64,000 bases of DNA, taken from assembly GCA_017983515.1 (NCBI GenBank), contig JAGOBF010000013.1, positions 1 through 64,000 on the forward strand, read 5' to 3'. Made by a program: the position numbers and the translations under genes. The notes beneath the pieces were generated by a model. That model made no database searches. It was not told the origin of the DNA and saw only the letters and a program-made list of their open reading frames with translations. Shown here one piece after another: positions 26,070-36,663 of this stretch. How positions within the stretch are numbered: the first letter of the stretch is position 1; each line of letters opens with the position of its first letter. Source of the stretch: Promineifilum sp. GTDB lineage: Bacteria; Chloroflexota; Anaerolineae; Promineifilales; Promineifilaceae.

Positions 26070-26122
26070 GCTGTTTTCCTGCCGACGCCAATTGATTAAC
26101 TACAAGGGTGCGGACATCGTCA

Positions 26123-26665
26123 TCAGGCGCTCCTCGCCCATTCCTTGGCCGCGTCCCAAACCAGATCATAGACGGGGTCTTTAATATCGTAATAGGCATC
26201 TGAATCGTCCGCGTGGTATCTGGCTATTTCACGTTTGATTCGTTCGATAGCCTGCGCGGATTGGGGGTGCAGACGCAAATAGTCGCGGAACAGAAGGGGG
26301 TAAAGTTGATTCGGGTTGCCGCGGACGCGAACGTGGATATGCGCCCGACGCCGGCTGTCCGGTTGGCTAAAGAACATCTTGAGCCACAGAAGCGGCGACT
26401 TATCCTCGCCCGGCGGCACGTGGTCATAGGCATTTTCGGCCCGATAGCGATAGCCGGCACGAGTCATTCGCTCCACGATCTCCGGCGTTAACTGCTCGAC
26501 CGTCACCTGAACATCTATAACATCTTTGGCGCCCAGCCCGGGGACGGAAGTCGAGCCGATGTGATCGATCTCCTGCGCCATCGCACCCAAGGCTTCCTGC
26601 AACGATTGCCGGATCGTCTCGAATTCAGCCGGCCAATCGGGGTTGTAGGCGACTATGAGGATCAT
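26123..26665 (-). CDS. GrpB/UPF0157 family protein (nucleotidyltransferase fold)
   Basis: 180 residues of the GrpB/UPF0157 family: IDHIGSTSVPGLGAKDVIDV near the N-terminus is its key motif and resembles the GS and Asp motifs of polymerase-beta-type nucleotidyltransferases. Some members sit as domains next to dephospho-CoA kinase; others stand alone with unknown function. It starts 18 bases after the ATPase gene and is probably cotranscribed with it. Confidence 0.82.
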   Translation of the reverse strand: MILIVAYNPDWPAEFETIRQSLQEALGAMAQEIDHIGSTSVPGLGAKDVIDVQVTVEQLTPEIVERMTRAGYRYRAENAYDHVPPGEDKSPLLWLKMFFSQPDSRRRAHIHVRVRGNPNQLYPLLFRDYLRLHPQSAQAIERIKREIARYHADDSDAYYDIKDPVYDLVWDAAKEWARSA

Positions 26666-26683
26666 TATGACGACTTCACAGCG

Positions 26684-28132
26684 TTACATCGGCCTGGAGG
26701 CAACCTCGGCCGCGGCCTGCGATGCGGCCTTCATACGCGCCAGCCAGGCGGCAAAGCCGCCGCTGAAGGCGCGAAAGCCATCCTCGTCGGAGAGGACCCA
26801 TCCGCGGTTGGCCAGGATGCGCAACTGGCGGCCGCCGATCCCGCCGATCTCGCGCATCATCGACGTCGGAAAATGAGCCTGCGCCAGCGGCGAAAGCGAC
26901 TCCCACATTTCCCGCCAATATGGCTCGGCCGCCGTCTCGAACCGGCGAACGATCTCCCCTTGTGAGTAGGCCCCCTTTGCCAAAGCGTCGAACAAATAGT
27001 AACCGGCCAATTGCAGAAAAAACGGGTGCGGCCCGGCGTGCAGGTACAGGTTTTCAGCCGCGCCGTCCGGGATTTGCAGACCTGCGTCCCTAATGGGAAT
27101 AGTCAGTAAGTCATCCGCCGCCCGGCGGTCGAGCAAGCTCAAAGGGGACGGTTGGAATAGCTCGTAGAATGTCGAGTCGATGCCGCTCTGAGCTAGCAGA
27201 TCGGCTGGAGAGTCGTGAGCTGTCGTGATAAAGCCCATCACATCCTCGCGCCCCAACTCGTGCCAGGCGTTGAACAGATCGGCACCGAACGTGCCGGAGC
27301 GCCATACCATCTGCTCCAGTTCGTCGAGGAAGAGCACCGGCCGAAATCCGGCGGCCTTCAATTTGCGAACCGCGGTCACGAATTCGGCCAGCGTCCGCGC
27401 CGGCGCGGGATTGCCCGGCCTCACACGCGCCCACCACTGCGTCCAGATCGAGTTGAGCAAACCGGCTACGGAATGAAAGGTCGGGTCGTTCAGATCGATG
27501 TGGGCCACCAGAATCCCTTCACGCGTTTCCATTGCCCGGGCGACATGATGCAACAGGGATGAACTACCCACGGTCCGCGCGCCAATGATGGCGACGTGTT
27601 CGCCCGCCGACAATTGACGCTCGATCTGCGCCCGCTCCGTTTCACGGCCGAAGAACATCGCGTCGCGGCTGACTCGTTTTCCAGGGGTATAGGGATTGGT
27701 CGCCGCACCAGGAATCGGCGGCTCAGGCTCGGACAAAGTCTGGCCGGCTGCGTCGCCCTGCGGAGGAGAAGGCGGCACCCGCGTCTGACCCAGCCGCGCG
27801 CCGGCCGTCCAGCGCCACGTAAGGCCCGAATCGAGCGCCTGTCCACCACCGCCGGCTACCTCGTCCAGCCACGAAAGTTCGGTCTCTTTGCCGGCATACA
27901 GTTCGGCGATGGCCGTGGTCAGATCGGGCCGCAAGACGATGGCGGTCTCCGTCAGTCCGGCCATACGGCCCTGGCGCTTGATGAAACCCAGGAACTCGCG
28001 AATCTTGGAGCGCTTGGAATCGCCCGGAAACGCGTCGAAAGCCACGCCGAATTGCCGGCAAAGCGCGACCAGTTCCGCCTCGGCGAAATGTTCGTCCAGG
28101 ATGTCGAGCAGCTTCATCAGATCCATGAGCAT
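26684..28132 (-). CDS. ATPase with N-terminal death-like (effector-associated) domain and degenerate Walker A
   Basis: About 482 residues from ATG 28132. Residues 1-70 (LMKLLDILDEHFAEAELVAL through IKRQGRM) resemble the effector-associated domains (EAD1-like) described in bacterial conflict and signalling proteins. A Pro-rich linker follows, then a STAND/archaeal-type AAA ATPase (about 150-480) preceded by FFGRETE. Walker B is intact (VLFLDELEQ, 266-274), but the P-loop reads GARTVGSSS (184-192), with Ser190 in place of the essential Lys. The C-terminal part lacks WD40 or TPR repeats. A longer start at 28249 is possible, but a promoter sits inside that extension. Confidence 0.75.
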   Translation of the reverse strand: MLMDLMKLLDILDEHFAEAELVALCRQFGVAFDAFPGDSKRSKIREFLGFIKRQGRMAGLTETAIVLRPDLTTAIAELYAGKETELSWLDEVAGGGGQALDSGLTWRWTAGARLGQTRVPPSPPQGDAAGQTLSEPEPPIPGAATNPYTPGKRVSRDAMFFGRETERAQIERQLSAGEHVAIIGARTVGSSSLLHHVARAMETREGILVAHIDLNDPTFHSVAGLLNSIWTQWWARVRPGNPAPARTLAEFVTAVRKLKAAGFRPVLFLDELEQMVWRSGTFGADLFNAWHELGREDVMGFITTAHDSPADLLAQSGIDSTFYELFQPSPLSLLDRRAADDLLTIPIRDAGLQIPDGAAENLYLHAGPHPFFLQLAGYYLFDALAKGAYSQGEIVRRFETAAEPYWREMWESLSPLAQAHFPTSMMREIGGIGGRQLRILANRGWVLSDEDGFRAFSGGFAAWLARMKAASQAAAEVASRPM

Positions 28133-28143
28133 GACCGGCTCGT

Positions 28144-28173
28144 AGTATAGCGGCAATGAGGGAAACCCTTCAA
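28144..28173 (-). promoter_or_regulatory. Promoter of the death-like-domain ATPase operon
   Basis: TTGAAG (28173-28168), an 18-base spacer and TATACT (28149-28144). It ends 11 bases before the ATG at 28132, which supports that start and implies a very short or absent leader. Confidence 0.55.
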
Positions 28174-28296
28174 CTCTATGGAGTGCCCGAATGAAATTCG
28201 ACGCCGACCCTCGTCGACCGACCTCATTCGCAGTCAATCCTCCGGTCACAACCCGGCGAATCCCGCGATCTTGCTATCGGTTGCCGCCTGGTGTGA

Positions 28297-29802
<1,506 letters not shown>

Positions 29803-29828
29803 CTACCCGCCGGGAGCCGTAACACACG

Positions 29829-32231
29829 ATGAACGACGCCACACCCGCCTCCTCGCCGGCACACTCAACCGAGCGCAATACGTCACTCTGGATTGTCGCA
29901 CTATTGGCCGTGGCCCTGGCCGGTCTGTTGTCCATCCTGTATCCCGCCGTGTGGCTGGCCGAACAGATCGCCCTCATCAGCGGGGGAGTCTTTAGCCGCG
30001 GCACGTGGGTAGCCGTGCAAGCGTCGGCGGCGGCCGTGGTGCTGCTGACCTCCCTGCTCGGCCTGGCTTTGTCCAAATCTCCGCGCGTGCGGGCCGTCTT
30101 CCAAACGTGGGCGCTGGCTGGCGTTTTCGGCTTGATCGCCCTGCCCGTCCAGTGGGTCGGCGGCGCGTCGGCGCAGACGGCGGCCCTCGTGCAAATCGCG
30201 ACCTTGCTGATCTACCTGGTTCTTCTAGGGTTGTTGACGCGCCGCGGCCGGCCACGCACCTCAACCGCCCAGGGCGCATGGTGGCCGGCCGTAGTGGCTG
30301 CGGTGCTCGTCGTTTGGCCCTGGGTCATCTGGGGAGCGTTAGGGTCTTGGCTGGACATCATTCTGAATCTGGCCGCGGCATTGCTTTTCGGTCTGGGCGC
30401 AGGCCTGACCTTGCGGGCCTATCTGTGGCCCCATTTGGACCGGCATGAGGCCCATACAGCGTTGCCCTTTTTTGTCGCTGGTTTGGTCACTGGCACCACT
30501 CTGATGATCATGGCCGCGGCCTTCGGACACAACGGCCAGCAACTCATCCTCATTTTCCTGCTGTCCGGCTTGGGCTGGCTCGTCGTGGCTGCGGCCCGCT
30601 GGGGCCAGAACGTGGGCCCGGTCGCCTGGCGGCCCGCCTCGTTATTGATCGGTCTGGTAGTGGCCGCGCCACTGTTGTTCGTCGACCCCGATGAGTTGGC
30701 CCTGGTCCTCAATCTCGGCTCGCGGGATGTGGGCTATTATGCGGCCCTCGCGACACTGATCGGACTGGCCGCTGCCCTCATCCTGGGCGTGTTCGCCTGG
30801 CTGATCGGACGCCGGGCAAGCGGCCGTCGCGCCATTCCCGCCATCCTGACCACGGCCGCCGTGGGCGGGCTACTCGCCGCTTACCTGTTCATCGGCCAAC
30901 CCGGCCGCTTTGGCGAGCGGCTCTACGTCATCCTGGCCGATCAGGCCGACCTCTCGGCCGCGACCGGGATAGCTGACCCAATCGAACGCCGAACCTACGT
31001 CTACGAAACATTGACGAAGCAGGCCACGACGACGCAGGCCGACATCCGCCGAGCGCTCGATACGGTCAATATCGACTATCGTCCGTACTACCTCGACAAT
31101 GCCCTGGAGGTCGATGCCGGGCCGTTAGTGCGATTGTGGTTGGAAGCCCGGCCGGAGGTGGATCGCGTCCTCGTCAGCCCGGAGTTGCGGCCGCTGCCGG
31201 AAACGCCGCCGCCGGCACGCGGAACGGCTACCGCCCCTTCTGAACCGCAGTGGAATCTGGTCGACGTCGGCGCGCCTCAAGTGTGGGCGGAGTTCGGCGC
31301 GCGGGGACACGGCATCGTCATCGGTCAGAGCGATTCCGGGGTCGATGGAACGCACCTCGAACTGCGGCAGCAGTATCGCGGCAATCAGGCCGGCGGCCCG
31401 GCCGGCGATACCTACAACTGGTTTGACCCGTGGAACGAGACACCCTCCCCGACCGACATTGGCGGCCACGGCACGCACACGTTGGGCACGGTGTTGGGCC
31501 GTTCCGTTGGCGTGGCCCCGGAGGCGACCTGGATCGCTTGCGTCAATCTGGCCCGTAATCTGGGCAATCCACCCCGTTATCTGGACTGCCTGCAATTCCT
31601 GCTGGCGCCCTTCCCCCCGGCGGGCGACCCGTTGGTCGACGGCCGCCCGGAGTTGGGAGCCAACGTGTTGAACAACTCGTGGGGCTGCCCGGAAATCGAG
31701 GGCTGCGACGCAGGCGCACTGCTGCCGGCGGTGCGCGCACTGCGGGCGGCCGGCGTGTTCGTGGTGGCCTCGGCCGGCAACGAAGGCGAGGCCTGCGCGA
31801 CCATCACGGCGCCCATCAGTCTCTATGACGAGGTATTTACCGTGGGAGCGGTGGACAGTGACGGCCTCATCGCGCCGTTCAGCAGCCGTGGGCCGGTGAC
31901 AGTCGACGGCAGCAACCGCACCAAGCCCGACGTTGTCGCCCCCGGCGTCGACGTTCTGTCGGCCTTTCCGGGCGGGACCTATGCCTACAGCGACGGCACC
32001 TCGATGGCCGGACCGCACGTGGCCGGAGTCGTGGCCCTGCTATGGTCGGCCGACCCGGCCCTCATCGGCGACGTCGACCGCACCGAGCGTATCCTGACCG
32101 AAACCGCCCAACCCTTGGGCGGCGACTTGTCCGGCTCTTTGCCGTGCGGCGATGAGATGGGCCAGCCCAACAACGTCTTCGGCTACGGCCTCATCGATGC
32201 CTACGCGGCCGTCGTCAGAGCAATTCGATGA
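29829..32231 (+). CDS. Polytopic membrane protein fused to a subtilisin-like protease
   Basis: 800 residues. The first 360 hold about ten hydrophobic helices in pairs; residues about 365-470 form a linker with a small alpha/beta region; from about 474 a complete peptidase S8 domain follows with Asp502 (SDSGVDGTH), His547 (GGHGTHTLG) and Ser725 (GTSMAGPH), plus ASAGNEG near the oxyanion-hole Asn. No cleavable signal peptide is seen. The protease may face the outside, anchored by the helix bundle. The joining of a multi-helix membrane domain to the N-terminus is unusual. The 3' end overlaps the thiolase gene by 17 bases. Confidence 0.85.
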   Translation: MNDATPASSPAHSTERNTSLWIVALLAVALAGLLSILYPAVWLAEQIALISGGVFSRGTWVAVQASAAAVVLLTSLLGLALSKSPRVRAVFQTWALAGVFGLIALPVQWVGGASAQTAALVQIATLLIYLVLLGLLTRRGRPRTSTAQGAWWPAVVAAVLVVWPWVIWGALGSWLDIILNLAAALLFGLGAGLTLRAYLWPHLDRHEAHTALPFFVAGLVTGTTLMIMAAAFGHNGQQLILIFLLSGLGWLVVAAARWGQNVGPVAWRPASLLIGLVVAAPLLFVDPDELALVLNLGSRDVGYYAALATLIGLAAALILGVFAWLIGRRASGRRAIPAILTTAAVGGLLAAYLFIGQPGRFGERLYVILADQADLSAATGIADPIERRTYVYETLTKQATTTQADIRRALDTVNIDYRPYYLDNALEVDAGPLVRLWLEARPEVDRVLVSPELRPLPETPPPARGTATAPSEPQWNLVDVGAPQVWAEFGARGHGIVIGQSDSGVDGTHLELRQQYRGNQAGGPAGDTYNWFDPWNETPSPTDIGGHGTHTLGTVLGRSVGVAPEATWIACVNLARNLGNPPRYLDCLQFLLAPFPPAGDPLVDGRPELGANVLNNSWGCPEIEGCDAGALLPAVRALRAAGVFVVASAGNEGEACATITAPISLYDEVFTVGAVDSDGLIAPFSSRGPVTVDGSNRTKPDVVAPGVDVLSAFPGGTYAYSDGTSMAGPHVAGVVALLWSADPALIGDVDRTERILTETAQPLGGDLSGSLPCGDEMGQPNNVFGYGLIDAYAAVVRAIR

Positions 32232-33483
32232 TCGTGGCCTCGCCCTGGCCCACGCCGACACAAAGCGTCGCCAGCCCATAATGCATGGACTCGCCCGCCG
32301 CCCGACGCCGCTTCATCTCGTGCAGCAACGTGGTCAGAATGCGCGCTCCGGAGCAGCCGAGCGGGTGGCCAAGGGCAATCGCCCCGCCGTTGACGTTCGT
32401 TATTTCCGGCCGCATACCCAGTTCGCGCATGACCGCGAGCGACTGCACCGCAAATGCCTCGTTCAACTCGATCAGGTCGATGTCATCCATGGTTAGGCCG
32501 GCGCGGGCCAGCGCCTTGCGCGTCGCCGGAACCGGCCCCAGCCCCATCGTGCGCGGATCAACGCCGGCCGCGGCCGACCCCACCCAGCGCGCCAGGGGTT
32601 GGAGCCCCAACACCTCAGCCTTTTCGGCCGACGTCACCAGCAGCGCCGCCGCGCCATCGTTGAGGCCGCTGGAATTGCCGGCCGTCACCGTGCCGCCCTG
32701 TCGGAAGGCCGGCTTCAGCTTGGCCAACGTCTCCAGACTCGTGTCCAGGATGTAGCCGTCACCGGCCGGCCGGATGCGCGGGTGCTCGTCGATATCGAAG
32801 ACGATGGGATCGCCGTGGCGCTGGGGAAACGTGACCGGCACGATCTCATCGCGGAAATAACCGCGGTTGATCGCCTCCAGTACGCGCCGCTGGCTCTCCA
32901 GCGCAAACGCATCCTGTTCCTCGCGGGTGATTTCTCCGCCCACCAGGCCGCCGTCGGAGCTCATTTGGTAGATATTCTCGGCCGTCTCGCCCATAGCCTC
33001 CAGCGGAAACAGCGCTTCCATCCGGGGGTTCGGGTAGCGCCAGCCGAGGGTCGTATCCCAGGCTGTGACGTTACCCGACGGGCCATAGGCCCGGCTGTTT
33101 TTGGGCAGCGAGTAAGGCGCGCGGGTCATGGACTCGACGCCGCCGGCGACGTAGACGTCGCCCTCACCGCTGCGGATGGCCCGCGCCGCCTGGTTGACCG
33201 CATTCAGGCCGCTAGCGCACAGGCGATTAACAGTGACACCGGCCACGGTTTGGGGCAAACCGGCCAACAATGCGCCCATCCGGGCCACGTTGCGGTTATC
33301 TTCGCCGGCCTGGTTGGCGCATCCGAAATACACTTCTTCGATCAAGGTCGGGTCGATTCCGGTGCGGGCCACGATCTCCTTGATGACCAGCGCGGCCATA
33401 TCGTCGGGTCGCATGCCGGAGAGCGCGCCGGCGTGGCGGCCGATGGCCGTACGCACGCCGTCGATGATGACGACATCTTTCAT
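32215..33483 (-). CDS. Acetyl-CoA acyltransferase (thiolase)
   Basis: 422 residues with the thiolase catalytic set: Cys89 ([10 protein letters not shown]), His373 ([10 protein letters not shown]) and Cys408 (TLCVGVGQG). The segment [16 protein letters not shown] is like that in beta-ketoadipyl-CoA thiolases (PcaF/PaaJ), so an aromatic or general beta-oxidation role is possible. AGAGGT precedes the ATG. No other beta-oxidation gene is adjacent. Confidence 0.92.
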   Translation of the reverse strand: MKDVVIIDGVRTAIGRHAGALSGMRPDDMAALVIKEIVARTGIDPTLIEEVYFGCANQAGEDNRNVARMGALLAGLPQTVAGVTVNRLCASGLNAVNQAARAIRSGEGDVYVAGGVESMTRAPYSLPKNSRAYGPSGNVTAWDTTLGWRYPNPRMEALFPLEAMGETAENIYQMSSDGGLVGGEITREEQDAFALESQRRVLEAINRGYFRDEIVPVTFPQRHGDPIVFDIDEHPRIRPAGDGYILDTSLETLAKLKPAFRQGGTVTAGNSSGLNDGAAALLVTSAEKAEVLGLQPLARWVGSAAAGVDPRTMGLGPVPATRKALARAGLTMDDIDLIELNEAFAVQSLAVMRELGMRPEITNVNGGAIALGHPLGCSGARILTTLLHEMKRRRAAGESMHYGLATLCVGVGQGEATIIELL

Positions 33484-33640
33484 ATCAAACCTCTTTGTTG
33501 CCGCCGGCGAACACGACGTCCAGTCTTTACCGTCGCGCGTACACCGTCTAGAATAGTCGCATTACTGAATGGATTGTACCCCGACTGCCTCATACCTGAC
33601 AGGGGCTGGGAGGCAGTCGATAAAACTGGAGAATGATCTG

Positions 33641-34300
33641 ATGCTCACTCTGGATGACGTGCGACAGGACGAAGAAGTCGCCACACTACTTGACTACGCG
33701 AATCAATACCTGCGCGCCCTGGGCTACACGGAACATAGCACCCGTCACGCCACCCTCGTCGCCGAGACGGCCCGCGCTATCCTGATGCAGGCCGATCACC
33801 CGCAGCGCCTGGGTGAGCTGGCGGCCATCGCCGGCTATCTCCACGACATCGGCAACGTCATCCACCGCCAGAATCATGCTCAAAGCGGCAGTGTCGTCGC
33901 CCTGAATTTACTATCGCGTCTGGGGATGGCGTGGGACGAGTGTGCCGTCATCGTCAATGCCATCGGCAATCATGAAGAAGAACGGGGCTACGCCACCACG
34001 CCGGTCGCCGCCGCCCTCATCATCGCCGACAAGGCTGACGTCCACCGCAGTCGGGTGCAGGCCGAATCGTTCGAGGACTTCGATATCCACGACCGGGTGA
34101 ATTACGCCACGACCGAAAGACAGGTCGTCGTCGACGCACCGGGCCGGGTCATCAGTCTGGAGCTGACCATTGATACCGGCTTCGCTCAGGTGATCGAATA
34201 TTTCGAGATATTTCTCCAGCGCATGGTCATGGTCAAGCAAGCGGCCGAATTTTTGGGCTATCACTTCCGGCTGGTCATCAACGGCACGACCTTTTCGTAG
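33641..34300 (+). CDS. HD-domain phosphohydrolase
   Basis: 219 residues. The HD metal motif set is His36 (RHATLVAETA), His68-Asp69 (YLHDIGN), and a later NAIGNHEEE and IIADKADVH, matching soluble HD phosphohydrolases that act on nucleotides or cyclic dinucleotides. The extra C-terminal region of about 80 residues has no match that I recognise. GGAG nine bases before the ATG supports the start. Confidence 0.82.
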   Translation: MLTLDDVRQDEEVATLLDYANQYLRALGYTEHSTRHATLVAETARAILMQADHPQRLGELAAIAGYLHDIGNVIHRQNHAQSGSVVALNLLSRLGMAWDECAVIVNAIGNHEEERGYATTPVAAALIIADKADVHRSRVQAESFEDFDIHDRVNYATTERQVVVDAPGRVISLELTIDTGFAQVIEYFEIFLQRMVMVKQAAEFLGYHFRLVINGTTFS

Positions 34301-34347
34301 GCATGGGCGGCCGGCTCGTGAACGTCTGCCAGACCATCGAAACGAAA

Positions 34348-34376
34348 AGCCCCCATCGGGCCGGCCGATGGGGGCT
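34348..34376 (-). terminator. Intrinsic terminator of secreted protein copy 1
   Basis: AGCCCCCATCGG and CCGATGGGGGCT form a perfect 12-base stem with a five-base loop. On the minus strand the stem is followed by a short T run (CTTTTCG), so it ends transcription of the gene at 34433. Confidence 0.75.
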
Positions 34377-34432
34377 GCAAACATTAGCGGTCGATACGTC
34401 TAACCGTTAAGCGGGCGGGCGTGGCCTATGAC

Positions 34433-35200
34433 CTACTTCCCGAACGCACGCAGGCGGATGGCGTCCACGTACGCGCCTTCATAGTCACTGAAGATGAAGT
34501 CGCTAAGGAAGACATACCCGAAGCTGAAATCAGGATCGTTCAGGAAGTTCTCGCCCTGGAAGTTCTTCAGATCGATCTTGGAGAAGCGCCACTTGCCGTT
34601 GGTGGAGCCGGTGTGGACGTCACAGTAGTAGAGGTACTGGTCATGCGAGGCACACATGAGGAAGAAATCATATCCGTATTCGGAGTCGTTCTTCCAGTGG
34701 AACTGGAGTCTGGCCCGACGGGCGCCTTGCAGGTCCATCGGGTACTCCATCAAGGTCTCCATATTATCGACGTAGTACGGGTAGGAGCTGGGATCATATC
34801 CAGAGGGACAGCCCGCGGCCACCCAGGCACTGTACTGCCCGTAGCGCTGGTCATAGTCGGTCGTACCCCAGCAAACGTCCGTGAACGAGAAGTCCCAGAC
34901 TAACCAGTTGCCGTTTGGCCACGGCCCTTCGAAGCCTTCCTTCAGTAAGCCAAAAACAGCATTCGGTTGGATACCCAGCGCGGCGGGGCCGCCGCGGCGC
35001 GGTGCGGCGGGAGCTTCGGCCTTGGGAGCGCCAATGGGGGCGCCAAGGGCGGCCCGGATCTGGGGCATGACCGGCTGCCGACGGTCAATTTGCATCGAAA
35101 TCACTTTTTCTGGTTTGGCCCGATTTTGGGCCATCGCCAGCGCCGGAACCATTGCCAAAAGAAGCATGACAACAACGAGAACAACCAACTTTGGTTTCAT
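34433..35200 (-). CDS. Secreted protein with jelly-roll-like domain, duplicate copy 1
   Basis: 255 residues from the ATG at 35200, which has an AAGGA site. A signal peptide (KPKLVVLVVVMLLLAMVPALAMA) is followed by a basic, Ala/Pro-rich stretch (to about 80) and a domain that opens LLKEGFEGPWPNGNWLVWDF and ends EGAYVDAIRLRAF. This resembles the EGFEG-type beta-sandwich found at the C-terminus of immune-inhibitor-A-like peptidases and related secreted proteins. No catalytic residues are evident. It is nearly identical to the next gene over the first 150 residues. Confidence 0.75.
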   Translation of the reverse strand: MKPKLVVLVVVMLLLAMVPALAMAQNRAKPEKVISMQIDRRQPVMPQIRAALGAPIGAPKAEAPAAPRRGGPAALGIQPNAVFGLLKEGFEGPWPNGNWLVWDFSFTDVCWGTTDYDQRYGQYSAWVAAGCPSGYDPSSYPYYVDNMETLMEYPMDLQGARRARLQFHWKNDSEYGYDFFLMCASHDQYLYYCDVHTGSTNGKWRFSKIDLKNFQGENFLNDPDFSFGYVFLSDFIFSDYEGAYVDAIRLRAFGK

Positions 35201-35439
35201 GGTTTTTCCTTCTTGATTATAGGAGCAATGCACGACACGATTGGGATCATTAACCACGAAGAGAGGCGCTCGCCGAGCGCGTTGGGGGTCCCCCTTTCAG
35301 AGCATCTACTATCCTCCCTGCCCAGGCACGCCTTCACCATGGGCTTTATTACCTAGTGTAGCCAGTACAGCACTCCAAGAGGCGCAGTACAAAGCCACAC
35401 AATATGCGAGATGTTTCAGTAACTACAGAGTAGTTAGGT
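35201..35439 (-). promoter_or_regulatory. Upstream region of secreted protein copy 1
   Basis: A TATAAT box at 35221-35216 sits 15 bases before the start codon with no strong -35. Two inverted repeats lie further upstream: GCGCTC-GCC-GAGCGC at 35266-35280 and GGGGG-T-CCCCC at 35284-35294; they could be operator sites. The same region is repeated upstream of copy 2. Confidence 0.45.
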
Positions 35440-36527
35440 AGCCCCCATCGGGCCGGCCGATGGGGGCTGCAAACATTAGCGGTCGATACGTCTAACCGTT
35501 AGCGGGCGGACGTGGCCTATGACCTACTTCCCGAACGCACGCAGGCGGATGGCGTCTACATACGCGCCTTCGTAAGTGATGCTGGAGTCAGAAATGAAAC
35601 CCCATGAGAAGAGGAAATAGGGATCGTTCAGGAAGTTCTCGCCCTGGAAGTTCTTCAGATCGATCTTGGAGAAGCGCCACTTGTCGTTGGTGGAGCCGGT
35701 GTGGACGTCACAGTAGAAGAAGAACCCTTCATGCGAGGCACACATGAGGAAGTAATCATAATCGAATTCGGAGTCATTCTTCCAGTGGAACTGGAGTCTG
35801 GCCCGACGGACGCCTTGCATGTCCATCGGGTAGTCCATCCAGGTCTCCATATCATCGACGTAGTACGGGTAGGAGCTGGGATCATATCCAGAGGGACAGC
35901 CCGCGGCCACCCAGGCACTGTACTGCCCGTAGCGCTGGTCATAGTCGGTCGTACCCCAGCAAACGTCCGTGAACGAGAAGTCCCAGACTAACCAGTTGCC
36001 GTTTGGCCACGGCCCTTCGAAGCCTTCCTTCAGTAAGCCAAAAACAGCATTCGGTTGGATACCCAGCGCGGCGGGGCCGCCGCGGCGCGGTGCGGCGGGA
36101 GCTTCGGCCTTGGGAGCGCCAATGGGGGCGCCAAGGGCGGCCCGGATCTGGGGCATGACCGGCTGCCGACGGTCAATTTGCATCGAAATCACTTTTTCTG
36201 GTTTGGCCCGATTTTGGGCCATCGCCAGCGCCGGAACCATTGCCAAAAGAAGCATGACAACAACGAGAACAACCAACTTTGGTTTCATGGTTTTTCCTTC
36301 TTGATTATAGGAGCAATGCACGACACGATTGGGATCATTAACCACGAAGAGAGGCGCTCGCCGAGCGCGTTGGGGGTCCCCCTTTCAGAGCATCTACTAT
36401 CCTCCCTGCCCAGGCACGCCTTCACCATGGGCTTTATTACCTAGTGTAGAGAGTACAGCACTCCAGCAGGCGCAGTACAAAGCCACACAATATACGAGAT
36501 GTTTCAGTAACTACAGAGTAGTCAGGC
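35440..36527. repeat. Tandem duplication, unit 2 (1,088 bp)
   Basis: Second direct copy, starting with the same hairpin (35440-35468) and ending before AGCCCCC at 36528. Single-base and three-base indels account for the length difference. The hairpin at the unit border lacks the T run that follows it in unit 1. Confidence 0.9.
35524..36288 (-). CDS. Secreted protein with jelly-roll-like domain, duplicate copy 2
   Basis: 254 residues, same architecture as copy 1: signal peptide, Ala/Pro-rich stretch, EGFEG-type beta-sandwich. The first 150 residues are the same as in copy 1. Differences are clustered near the end: SHEGFFFYC for SHDQYLYYC, and YFLFSWGFISDSSITYEG for DFSFGYVFLSDFIFSDYEG. Conserved stretches between these patches are identical at the DNA level. 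Function unknown; ATG at 36288 with the same AAGGA site. Confidence 0.75.
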   Translation of the reverse strand: MKPKLVVLVVVMLLLAMVPALAMAQNRAKPEKVISMQIDRRQPVMPQIRAALGAPIGAPKAEAPAAPRRGGPAALGIQPNAVFGLLKEGFEGPWPNGNWLVWDFSFTDVCWGTTDYDQRYGQYSAWVAAGCPSGYDPSSYPYYVDDMETWMDYPMDMQGVRRARLQFHWKNDSEFDYDYFLMCASHEGFFFYCDVHTGSTNDKWRFSKIDLKNFQGENFLNDPYFLFSWGFISDSSITYEGAYVDAIRLRAFGK

Positions 36528-36663
36528 AGCCCCCGGAACTAAAATCTAGTATAGAATAAAAAACGGATGACGTAAATTGGGGTAATTACACAACATTCGG
36601 CCCTTGATAAAGCCAGATATGAGTAATTTGATCAAGATCTTTTTACTTCATCGCTAAAAATCA
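36289..36663. other. Intergenic region upstream of copy 2, including an AT-rich patch
   Basis: Positions 36289-36527 repeat the upstream region of copy 1, with a TATAAT box at 36309-36304. From 36535 to 36663 the sequence is unusually AT-rich for this genome and is unique in the window. I see no gene, tRNA or clear terminator in it, although it contains the end of the hutH transcript. Confidence 0.4.

Larger units (their letters stand above)
34348..35439. repeat. Tandem duplication, unit 1 (1,092 bp)
   Basis: First of two adjacent direct copies, each holding one complete secreted-protein gene, its upstream region and a terminator-like hairpin. The unit begins with AGCCCCC, which recurs at 35440 and 36528, so junctions share a short identical sequence. 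The two units are almost identical over the upstream region and first half of the gene and differ in clusters in the second half. Confidence 0.9.

Noticed and set aside
31125..32018. Minus-strand open frame of 297 codons inside the subtilase gene
   Set aside because: It is antisense to the S8 catalytic domain, whose motifs are all intact, and shows only low-complexity Arg/Gly/Ala composition.
34348..36534. CRISPR-like or phage-related repeat
   Set aside because: The repeat is two long direct units with genes, not short spaced repeats, and no cas or phage gene is near.
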